This document shows positions 29,448 through 38,900 of a stretch of 50,632 nucleotides of DNA, piece after piece. Position 1 is the first letter of the stretch. Every line of letters begins with the position of its first letter. The notes beneath the pieces were generated by a model. The model saw nothing but the letters and a program-made list of their open reading frames with translations. It made no database searches and was not told the origin of the DNA. The position numbers were made by a program, and so were the translations under genes. The stretch covers positions 1 to 50,632 of the forward strand of contig PJAB01000054.1 in the NCBI GenBank assembly GCA_002887195.1. The letters are read 5' to 3'. The DNA is from Chrysochromulina parva. Its lineage: Eukaryota > Haptophyta > Prymnesiales > Chrysochromulinaceae.

Positions 29448-30368
29448 TTACAGCACCCTGATCAACACTACCGTAACATCGTCTTGCAGCTCCCGGCTGC
29501 GTCCTACGTACCCTTCCCGCTCAAAGGCCTGCATCACCGGCGAGGATCGTCTGCTGTCCTTGCTCAGAGCTATCGCAGTCTCGACGAGCGATCTCGCCAT
29601 CTCCGAAGCCGCGTGGTTGGCGCCGAGGTCGCGGTGCACGAGCTCGAGGATCTCGAGAGTGTGCATCGCATCGAAGCAGCCGTCGGTGGCGACTAGCACG
29701 ACATCGCCGGGCAGGAGCTGGACCTCGCTGGTGATCGCGTCCGCCGGCGTGTTCAGAACTACGCCGTCAAGCATTCCCAATTGGTACGGGCAGTTGAACT
29801 CCCATAGCTGTGGCTTCGTCTTGAAGACGACGCCGATCCGCGCCGAGGGCCGCCGTCGGAGCACGCGGCACCCGCTGTCTCCGAGGTTGACCACCTTGAG
29901 CCGCGCGCCCTCGTCGACGCTCGCGATACATGCGGTCGATCTTCCACTCACGCTGCTCACTTCTGCCCACGCTGACTGCAAGAGCTCTTGCGGATCCGCC
30001 GCGGTCGAGTCGCGGCAGCGCTCGGTGGCAGCAGCGAGAAGCCGACGCGCAAATTCTCCACCGTCTGCTGCTGCTGAGACCCCGTCGGCAACTCCAAAGG
30101 TAGCTGTAGGCGCTGCTACTCCGTGGCACATGGCCTGCGACATGAAGAACGCGTCCTCACCGCTTGATTTGCGCGGGTGTGGAAGGCTCCATGCACCCAT
30201 GTCGAGCTGGCTGACCCGTGGAGCAGCCGACTGACTCAAGGCAGCGGTTGAAGCAGCCGATGTACTGAAAGCAGCTGGCGCACTCCGACGTCGCATTCGC
30301 AAGCGTAAAGCTTCGCACGAAAGTCTCTTCAGATCCTGAAGCCTCTTCATGTCAGCTCCTCGCATCAT
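29448..30368 (-). CDS. PP2C-type protein phosphatase, PTC7 subfamily
   Basis: 306 residues from the ATG pair giving MMRGADMKRLQDLKRLSCEA. PTC7-type blocks are in order: GAWSLPHPRKSSGEDAFF, ATFGVADGVSAAADGGEF (metal-binding Asp), STACIASVDEG, VVNLGDSGCRVLRR, then FNCPYQLG, GDVVLVATDGCFDAM (metal Asp) and LQDDVTVVLIRVL (final DD). PTC7 enzymes are Mn/Mg-dependent Ser/Thr phosphatases, often mitochondrial or plastid, and act in coenzyme Q and metabolic control. The basic N-terminus (LRLRMRRRSAPAAFSTSAAS) fits organelle import. No intron is needed. The frame continues upstream to a GTG at 30500 but has no ATG there. Confidence 0.85.
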   Translation of the reverse strand: MMRGADMKRLQDLKRLSCEALRLRMRRRSAPAAFSTSAASTAALSQSAAPRVSQLDMGAWSLPHPRKSSGEDAFFMSQAMCHGVAAPTATFGVADGVSAAADGGEFARRLLAAATERCRDSTAADPQELLQSAWAEVSSVSGRSTACIASVDEGARLKVVNLGDSGCRVLRRRPSARIGVVFKTKPQLWEFNCPYQLGMLDGVVLNTPADAITSEVQLLPGDVVLVATDGCFDAMHTLEILELVHRDLGANHAASEMARSLVETAIALSKDSRRSSPVMQAFEREGYVGRSRELQDDVTVVLIRVL

Positions 30369-30735
30369 GTTGGACGGAGGCCGACGTGCAAAGCGTGGCT
30401 CGAGCGCGAAATTCCGTGCGGGCGCTCGGGTTGTTGAAACGATAAATTCGTTTTCACGGAGACAAGAAAGCCATAACTTCGTTTTTAATATCGTCGCCAC
30501 GATCTCCTTCCAGTCAATCAGTGTCGTTTACTCATACGTGTTGCACGTTATTTAATCAGGCAGTCAATTTACAGCAATTGATTTACAGGCCACTCTGTAC
30601 CGTGCTTCGATCGGCCGGAGCTGACAGCTTGCCACAGTCCAAGGTGCAAGTGATGGAATTGGACGGTCTGATTCTAGCTCACATCAGAGACTGGTCGCGC
30701 GCCTCGAGTTGAGCGGTGGGTCGTCTACCAGGTGC
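30369..30735. other. Intergenic, AT-richer
   Basis: Promoter side of the phosphatase gene and 3' flank of the next minus-strand gene. AT-rich sequence lies at 30430-30590. Nothing else was recognised. Confidence 0.5.
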
Positions 30736-31347
30736 TCATTTACCAGCCGTAGTTGATGGCAGGCGCTCAGGGATAGCAGAGTCCGGGACTGGCCTGCCCA
30801 TTTTCCAACACTGGACCAAGAGTTGGCGCTGCTGCTCCCTGCTGGGGGTGGTTGCGGCCTGAACAGCCGCCATCGCGCTGTTCTGGCTCCGTGCTTGCTC
30901 CGCAGACGTGCCGTGAAAACGCAAATAAAGTAGGTGTCGTGGGTTATCGATGTAGCCGTGGCTGCGAAGGAACTGGTTGCGTTTCCAAACGGCTGCATCC
31001 ACCTTCTTGGCGGGGCCGGTCAATTCGTCTCGTGAGTACCCTGCGCGTGGCTGCGCGAGTCGCCGCCAGTCCTCTTCCACGTAACGTGCTGAGGATGATC
31101 GCTGTGGTATGAGCAAGTCAAAAGCACGGGGCGCTTCGTGATGCGGCCAGGTCTGCGTTCTTACATAGTGTGCTCGCAATAGGAAAGCTTTTGTGGGACT
31201 CGCACTCGGTGCACCCGGAGGGAGTGGAGATTGCGATCGGATGATCTTTGCAGATTGTGATCGGATCCGCCTGGTGCTCGGAGATGGATGCTCAAGCGCC
31301 TCAAACGTGGGCTCCGTTTGCCATGCCTCCACAGCGCTGTCGGTCAT
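30736..31347 (-). CDS. Unrecognised 203-residue protein
   Basis: Starts at the ATG giving MTDSAVEAWQTEPTFEALEH; the longer frame from 31389 begins at TTG. The N-terminus has repeated RIRSQSAK/IIRSQSP motifs, possible phosphorylation sites. The more ordered second half has VEEDWRRLAQPRAGYSRDEL and VWKRNQFLRSHGYIDNPRHL, then LLYLRFHGTSAEQ, and ends with a Gln-rich helix. No transmembrane segment or known domain is visible. It lies in a tandem minus-strand series with the PP2C and chromo-Agenet genes. Confidence 0.55.
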   Translation of the reverse strand: MTDSAVEAWQTEPTFEALEHPSPSTRRIRSQSAKIIRSQSPLPPGAPSASPTKAFLLRAHYVRTQTWPHHEAPRAFDLLIPQRSSSARYVEEDWRRLAQPRAGYSRDELTGPAKKVDAAVWKRNQFLRSHGYIDNPRHLLYLRFHGTSAEQARSQNSAMAAVQAATTPSREQQRQLLVQCWKMGRPVPDSAIPERLPSTTAGK

Positions 31348-31825
31348 GGCGCTAATTCGCAACTCAGCCCCAGCTAGCCGGGCACCCAAGAAAAACTTTG
31401 TACTTATTCGATTGGCTCACCATGGCGCTTTTTCGCGCGTTGCGGGGCTCGCGTTGCAGCGATGTTGCAGTGCAGTACAAGGATAAGCTCGCCCGGGGCA
31501 AACCTGAAACTCCCCCCGTTTGTATCCGTTCTCTGACAAGTGTCCGTTTACGGATTTCTGACAAGTGTCACAAGCGGGGAGTTTGGACTTCTGTGGTGTC
31601 TGAGTTTCAGGTTTGAGGTTACAAACGCGTCACGGGCCCCGCACGAGCGACCGGACGACGTCAGGACGACGTTCGCCTGATCCGCCGAGATGTGGCGCGC
31701 ACGGTCGATGGTGGCGCGTTGCCTTTCCTCGCCAGCATTGATTCGCGCCCGAAAAAAAAGGTCGTATGAACAAAAAACACCGCTTCGGTCCTGTACGGCC
31801 ACGCGCGCGCGTGCACGTCGCGCGC
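31348..31825. other. Intergenic with MITE-like element
   Basis: Contains the inverted-repeat element at 31499-31615. No gene is supported. Confidence 0.5.
31499..31615. mobile_element. 117-bp MITE-like element with 14-bp terminal inverted repeats
   Basis: CAAACCTGAAACTC at 31499-31512 is the exact reverse complement of GAGTTTCAGGTTTG at 31602-31615. Internally CTCCCCCCGTTTGT and ACAAGCGGGGAG form a second, imperfect pair, and TCTGACAAGTGTC occurs twice (about 31532 and 31557). No target-site duplication is obvious. It could be a miniature transposon relic or a stable hairpin. Confidence 0.5.
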
Positions 31826-32674
31826 TCACTTGGCCTTCTTATTCGCCATGGTGAGCCACGAGCACGGTCGCAGCTTCTTGGTGCCGAGGCTCATCATCTT
31901 GAACTCGTCGGAGACGCGCAGCTGCAGCTTGGCCTTCTTGCCCGTGATCTCGATGACGCGCGCCTCCCACCAGCAATCGTCCTCGTTCACCTCGATGATC
32001 TCGCCCACTACTGGCTCCCATCCCTTGACCGCCGCCTCGGGCACGAGTCGAAGCCGCTTGCGCTCGACGGTCTCCGACACGGCCCCCCCGTCCTCGCTGA
32101 CGAAGCCAGAGTACTCGACGGCGACCTTGCCGTCGGGCTCTGTCTTGGTCACCGTTGCCTCTGCCCATGAGTTTTCAAAGCCCTCCTCCACGTTCTTCAC
32201 CTCCACCTCGCTACCCACCTTGATGTCGTCCTCGGCGTACGCCTTCGCTTGCTCTGCGGCCTCGAATGCGTCAACCAGGTCGTCGTCCATCACGTTGTCC
32301 TCGGGCTCCCACGTCTTGGTGCCATCCACCCACAGGATCTGGTACAAGAGCCCGCCCTTGGAGTTCGACTTAACCGCTAAGATCTTGTCCACCTCCACAA
32401 CCGCCGATACAAGGTTCTCGAACTCGTCGCCCTCGCCTGTGAGGAATGCGCGCAGGGCTGCCGCGATCTTGCCCACATTGACTTTCAACGGCTTCTTCTT
32501 CTTGGGAGGCGGGGAGGGCCGGGCCCTCTTAGCTGACTGATCCGGCTCGAAGAGCTCAACCTTCTGCCTCTGACGGGTCGGTTTCATGTTCATCGTGCGA
32601 GTCACCGTTGCAGCTCGTCCCTTTTGCTTCTGCAGGCGCTCCCCTTCCTCAATTTGCTCCTTGGTGCGCTTCAT
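31826..32674 (-). CDS. Chromodomain plus tandem Agenet/Tudor chromatin reader
   Basis: 282 residues, starting MKRTKEQIEEGERLQKQK. A basic N-terminus with nuclear-localisation-like KRARPSPPPKKKKP leads to a chromodomain at about 88-140 (AVVEVDKILAVKSN, LLYQILWVDGTKTWEPEDNV), with the aromatic and WEPxxN positions that hold methyl-lysine. Two Agenet/Tudor units follow: IKVGSEVEVKNVEEGFENSW with VEYSGFV, then GEIIEVNEDDCWWEARVIEI with KKLRPCSW. Such proteins read histone methylation. It is divergently arranged with the giant gene, start to start 246 bp, so the two may share a promoter. Confidence 0.8.
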   Translation of the reverse strand: MKRTKEQIEEGERLQKQKGRAATVTRTMNMKPTRQRQKVELFEPDQSAKRARPSPPPKKKKPLKVNVGKIAAALRAFLTGEGDEFENLVSAVVEVDKILAVKSNSKGGLLYQILWVDGTKTWEPEDNVMDDDLVDAFEAAEQAKAYAEDDIKVGSEVEVKNVEEGFENSWAEATVTKTEPDGKVAVEYSGFVSEDGGAVSETVERKRLRLVPEAAVKGWEPVVGEIIEVNEDDCWWEARVIEITGKKAKLQLRVSDEFKMMSLGTKKLRPCSWLTMANKKAK

Positions 32675-32920
32675 CGCTCAAAGTCCACAGTCTGCGGAAA
32701 GATTCCGTACGATTGCGACACCGCGTGCGTGCAAGCGGGCGGAGCACACGCACGAGTCACTTGCCGTCCCGCGTTCACATTCACGAAGACCGCCAAGGCA
32801 GGACAAGTTTGGTCTCGATGGTTGATTGGCGGATCATCAAATCTGGACTTTTTATTCCTTTTTTGTGTCGAACCCGCTTGCTCGACGGCCTTCGACGCGA
32901 TTGCATTTTCCGACGGCCGC
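32675..32920. promoter_or_regulatory. Shared 246-bp divergent promoter region
   Basis: Separates the chromo-Agenet start (32674, minus) from the giant gene start (32921, plus). The plus frame is open through most of it, so an earlier start for the giant gene (down to 32624) cannot be excluded, but it would overlap the other gene's coding start. Confidence 0.4.
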
Positions 32921-35900
32921 ATGGCCCATGCCTGGACGCAAGGCGCCAGTGCCACACGCGCCGCCATCCTACGGCCGTCCGACACCGACTTCCCGTTCGA
33001 TGCGCACGTGACGCATGTATCTGGGGAGGACGCCTTCTGCGGAAGGATCCGAATCGGCCTGCATCACTACTTCGAGTGGGGACAGCTTCAAAGAGGCGAC
33101 CGTGTGCAAGGCCTGGCGGCTGTCGACGCCGTCAGCGGCGCTGTCGATGCGATCGGCGTCTTTGAGATCTCGCGGCAGCCAGTGGCGCACCACGTGCCGC
33201 ACCACGCTGTCAACCAAGCCGCCCACCAGGCCGGCCAAGTGCAGTACATGTCGCCGGCCGCGCGGCAGCAGCAGGAGTTGCTCGACCAGCTGCATGGTCG
33301 ACGCACCGCGCGTCCGCCATCGCCGCCACCTGCGGGATTCGAGCACCACCACCACCCATCGGCTCGCTTTCAACCACCTCTCCTGCCGCCGCCAGCGCCT
33401 GAGCCATCGCCGCACGATGAATGGCCACCTCGCGACTCTCCACGTGGCCGCCAGGTGGCGCGTGCGCTCAGCTGCGCGCCGGGGCTCGTTCGGCGCGACC
33501 GGCTCATCCGCATGCATCAGCTAGGCATACTGATCGGGAGGAGCGGTGAGCGCTTCCGCACGCTCAGTGAGGTGAGCGGCTGCGAGCTGATCGTGATCAA
33601 CGAGATGGCCCCTCCGAGCGCCGAGCCGAGCTCTCGGCTCGTGGTCATCATCGGCGAGGCGCCCAATGTGACCATTGCGGAGGATGCCATCACGCAGATG
33701 CTCGAGGAAACCGCCACGGCCTCCCCCCATCCATCCGCCATCCCCCATCCACCCCCAACCCCCCATCCATCCACCACCGTGACCGTCCAGAGGTCGAATG
33801 GTGTCGAGGCGCGTCCACAGCCCGCGCCCCCTCGGGCACCACCACCTCCACAGCCCGCGCCGCCTCGGGCACCACCACCTCCACAGCCCGCGCCGCCTCG
33901 GGCACCACCACCTCCACAGCCCGCGCCGCCTCCGCATGCTCAGTATGCCACCGAGCTCACGGCGCCCGCGGCGCCTGTAACTTTCCCTCTGAGCACAACC
34001 ACTCTCGACGTGTCTCGCACGGCTGTCGTCCCTGGACTCACGGGTCGCGGTGGCCGCGGCGGCCGCGGCGGCCGCGGTGGGCGTGGGATTCCCACAGCGT
34101 CTGAAGAAGCTGCTGCCGCCCAAATTGCTGCCGCCCACATCTCCGGCCCGAATGTTCACACCTCCGGCCCGAATGTTCACACCTCCGGCCCGAATGTTCA
34201 CACGGTACCCGGATCCATCGCCACCACGCCACCAACCACCGCCTACCCACCGCCTATCCAGGTATCCGGCCCGACGCCCACCACGGCGCCCAGCCTTCTT
34301 GACGAAGCGGAGCGTCTCGGCGAGCTGCCCGCGCTCGCGTGGCTTGTGACCAAGTTGCGCTCGCACCCTGAGCGGCGCAAGCATGCGCTCGAGGCATTGC
34401 GCTCGGGTGAGATCTTTGGACGGCATCCAGGCCTCGCCTGCCTGCTCCGCACCTACCCGTCGGAATTTACCAGCCTAGTTGTACGCACGGCCACCGATGC
34501 GCAACTCTTTTCCCAGGGCATGCTGCCAGACCTCGCAGTCACTGACGGCTCCGCCTCAGGGTCAGAGGCCGTCCCCCTCGAAAGGGAAGCCCTCCAAACG
34601 ACCCTGGCTGTGCCCGCACCGTCAGGGCCATCAGTGCCATCAGTGCCATCAGTGCCATCAGTGCTGTCGCCGCTCGCGCCGCCATCAGTGCCATCAGTGC
34701 TGTCGCCGCTCGCGCCGCCACTTGCGACGCCACTAGCGTCGCCACCAGCGCCGCCACTCGCGCCGCCACTCGCGCCGCCACTCGCGCCGCCACTCGCGCC
34801 GCCACTAGAGTCGCCAACGAACGGACCACCGACCGCCCCACCATCCGACAGCATGTCCACCTCGGCGCCCACCTCGGCGCCACGAGTCCGCCCGCCCGCA
34901 GAGACGGCCACCCCGGCGCCCACCTCGGCGCCACGAGTGAGCCCGCCCGCAGAGACGGCCACCCCGGCGCCCACCTCGGCGCCACGAGCGAGCCCGCCCG
35001 CAGAGACGCCCACCCCGGCGACTCGGGGCTTCACGTGTGCAGCCCCGAGCGGTCTGAGCTACCGACGCTTCGAACAGATCGATTACGAGAAACTCCTGAA
35101 CTCAGATGCGTCGGACGAGTCGGACGCGGCGTTAGACGCGGCGGATGTGGAGGCACTCGTGCCCTCATCGCGCTTGGGAGGCCACCGGCAGCCGGACGGC
35201 GCGCTGCCTCCCGAGCGAAAGAAGAAGAAGAAGAAGAAGGCCAAGCCCAAGGAGATGGCGGCGTCAGCGTCGGCATCGGCGTCGGCGTCCACGAACGCAG
35301 TGCCACGTACGCCAATGCAGATCCTCGCTCGATTCATCGAACGAGAGGCCAAGGACGCAGGCAAGGGGCCGGGACGTGTCAACAAGGAATTTGACGCGGA
35401 TGAGGCGAGTGCGAGGATCGCACAGTACGGCGCGAGTCGTGAGGTGAAGCCCACAGAGTTCCAAGCGTTGCTGGCGCAGGCGATCTCGTCAGGGTGCCAG
35501 ACGATGCTCGACGAGCTGTGGGAATGGTGTGATACCGGCGAAAATGATGGCTTCGAGCGCTATGAGGTATTCGGGCGGCTCATCATCGATGATTGCCTCT
35601 GATTGCCTTTGCTTGCATCTGATGGCATCTGATGGCATGTGATGGTTTTCCTAATCAGGTCTTCGGGCGGTACCTCGTCGATCGCGCCGTGAGTGCGGAT
35701 CACATGGAGCTGGTTCCAGGGCTGCTCGCCAATGGCGCCTATCCTAGCGAGAAGGCGCTGGTCGCGCTCGCGCACCGACCTGAGGTGATTGCCACTGATG
35801 GCCACTGCTGGCCTTTGAGTGCCACTAGTTTCCACGGATTGCCAGGGATTGCCACTGATGATCACTCACGCCACTGATTGCCACCGATTGCCGATGATTG

Positions 35901-38900
35901 CCACTGATTGTCACTTGCCACTGATGGTCATTGATTGTCACTGATCACCTCCAAGTACATGTACCTCTGAGTACCACTGATTGCAACTGAATATCACTGA
36001 GTACCGCTGAGTGTCACTGAGTGTCACTGAGTGTCACTGATGACCCCCTGTGTACCACTGATGACCCCCTGCGTACCACTGATGACCCCCTGCGTACCAC
36101 TGAGTGCCACCGGATGTGCCTGTGTGCAGGTGCTCTCTCGATGGCTCTCAGAGGCCGAAGACCCGACAGTCATCTTCGAAGGGGCAGTGTGCTGCACGTG
36201 GGGCAACACGTGGCACGACCTCTTCCGGTGCGAGTGCACGGCCGTCGAAGAGATCAACGACTTCACCGACGACGCGGGCAAGGCGCACATGTGCGACGCG
36301 TCGTACCGGTCCGCCATCAGGAAGATGTTCACAGCCTCGCTCGTGCGCTGGCGGCACGCGCCGTTCAACGGGCTTGCCGAGACGGGCAAGAGCATGGGCC
36401 GAGGCGGGGCAAGCCCGATCAAGGCCGCTCGCGAGCTGATGCGGCTGATCGGCGTCTTCGCCAAGTACATGAACACGCAAGTGCAACGGGAGATTGCGAC
36501 GCTTTTCGTGCGCGCCAATTGCGAGCCTGGGCTGCGGGCCTTTGCGAATCGAATCGCCATCCAGCACGAGCCTACGAATAGCGAGCACCATTGCATGCCA
36601 AATCCCGAGCAGCCGCTCAGTGACAATGGACGGAAGGTTCTACACGCGCTCGCGACGGCGCAGGGCGCGCTGCACTGCGCGTGCTTGCAACGTCACGTCG
36701 AGGTCTCTCGCCTCTTGCTCTCTGTGCTCGAAGGGGCTGAAGTGTGCTTTCTTCGACGGGCCGTCATTGTCGACGGCTGCAGCAGCGGCGACTGGGCGGC
36801 GGGCGGCGGTACTGACCGTGCCTCCCCTTTGTCCGCGGCTGATGGCGCCGTGACGGGGGCGCCCGAGTCCTTCAAGGGCAAGTGGATGCTCACGCCCTTG
36901 CTCTCGGTCCTTGCGGGCCCATCGTCCGTGCTCAAGGGGGTGGCGTTTGCGGAGGACGCCCTCGCCGACCTGCCTCCGTCGAGCGCGCGCAACGTGTGCC
37001 CGCTGATTGAGCTGCTCATTGAGCGCAAAGCCAACGTGGATGCGGTGGCGTTGCATGAGGGGGTGGAGGGTGCGAGCCAGCCCTTCCCACCTCTCGCTCT
37101 GTCAGCGCGCGAGCCTCGCCTTGATTGGGAGGCGCTCGTGCTGCGCCCGCAGCAGGACGAGTATGCGTGCGAGGCGTTTGACTTACTCATGCGTCACGCC
37201 ACTATCAGTGGGGACCGTCGAGAGGTCCTTCAAGGCCGTATGCGCTGCCGCGATGCGGAATCGAGGCTCGCGAGCGCCCTCACGCACCCTGCGAAGCAGG
37301 GCGACGCGTACGGCGCCGTGCACGAGTGGTGCGCGCAGGTGGAGCCGCCCGAGGGCACCGAGCCGTGGTTTGACTGGCCCAAGATGAGCGCGGGAACGAG
37401 CCGCCTCCTCGATGAGTTTGTGAGCGCGTTGAAGGACGAGGAGAGATCGGTGGGCGTACTCACTGCCCTGTGCGAGCGCGCACGCTGCCCACCGAATCTT
37501 CGATTAGCCAGCGGCTCGACTATGTTGCTTCGTGCAGCCGCCGCCAATCGCATCGCGACTGCCAGGGTGCTCCTCGATGCGAAGGCTGACTGCCTACAGC
37601 AGCGCACCCTCAAGACCAAGGACACGGCGCTTCATGTTGCCGTCTCGGAGTCCAACTTGGAGCTCGTCGAGCTGCTGCTCATGTATGAGAGTGGCCTGCG
37701 CTGCCTCGACGAGCGGAACGCGGACGGCAAAGCGCCCCTGGACTGCGTGGACAAGAGCAAGAAGTCGGCGAGCGCAGCCTCAGCCAAAAAGATTCGAGCG
37801 CTGCTCGTCGATGCGCTTGCCAGGGAGGTCGCCAAGCGCGTCAAGATGGCGAAGGAGGGGGCAGATGCCCAACTCGGCGCCAAGCTACTAGCGGAGCGGA
37901 GGGCCGCGCCAGCCGCGATGGACGCGGCCTTCGCCTCCAATGCTGCCGGCGTGGGTGCCGTGTTGGGCTCCTCAACGGGCAAGGCGGAGCTCAAATGCCC
38001 TGCGAGCGCGCCAAATGTGGAGACCGACACCCAAAAGGAGAATCAGCCCTCGCAGTCACCGCCGTCGGCCGGTGCGACCCCTGCCGTCTCGGCTGCCTCA
38101 GCGCTGCAGCAGCGCATTCTGACCGACCCTACAGCAGCGACGCGTCGAGAGGTCGAGACACTGCTCGCGCAGGCGCTTGCGCACCAGGCCTCACCCGACT
38201 TTCTCAGAGCGGAGGTGGGTGGTGACGCCGTAGTGAGCACTCCCCAGCTGGCGCCGATGCTGCAGGCCGTCGTCAACCTGTCATCGGCCAGTGCACCAAC
38301 CGCCGCGCCGACTGTCGCCGAGGCTGCGGAAACCGTGACCAATGATGCTACCGAGGCTGCGGAAACCGTGACCAATGATGCGACCGAGGCTGCAGAAGCC
38401 GGAACCAATGAGGCTACAGAGGCTGTGAGCGCGCCCGGCATCACGCCTCCGTCCCTGAGGCCCATTTCCCACGTCTCAGCAGCACATCCAACATCGTCAA
38501 CACCAGCAGCCCAGCCAGCACCAGCAGCACCAGCAGCACCAGCAGCACCGCCAGCACCGCCAGCACCGCCAGCAGCAGCAGCAGCAGCAGCAGGTTCAGC
38601 ACCGCCAGCACTGCCAGCACCGCCAGCAGCAGCAGCTCCACTACCAACACGTCCGCCCCAATTGTCTTCCGGCTCTCCCACGCACGCCGGCGCGCCGTCG
38701 CCCACGACGGCACCGCAATGGCCGGCCTCATTCGATGGTCTCTTCGAGCACCACCCGTGGCGCGTGCTCATCGTGCGTGCTGCTGCCAAGGACCTCTGAT
38801 TGCCTCGGAGTGCCGCTGAGTGCCGCTGAGTGCCTCTGATTGCCGCTGATTGGGCGTTTGAGTGCCGCTGAGTGACGCTGAATGCCGCTGAGTGCCGCTG

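Noticed and set aside
32624..32920. Start of the giant gene at 32624
   Set aside because: It would overlap the 5' coding end of the divergent chromo-Agenet gene, and the extra residues show no domain. 32921 is preferred, though not proven.
36031..36129. In-frame start at 36031 (MSLMTPCVPLMTPCVP) as a gene start
   Set aside because: It is the tail of intron 2 (CTGATGACCCCCTG repeats) read by chance. The CAG acceptor at 36127-36129 followed by VLSRWLSE continues the previous exon in frame.
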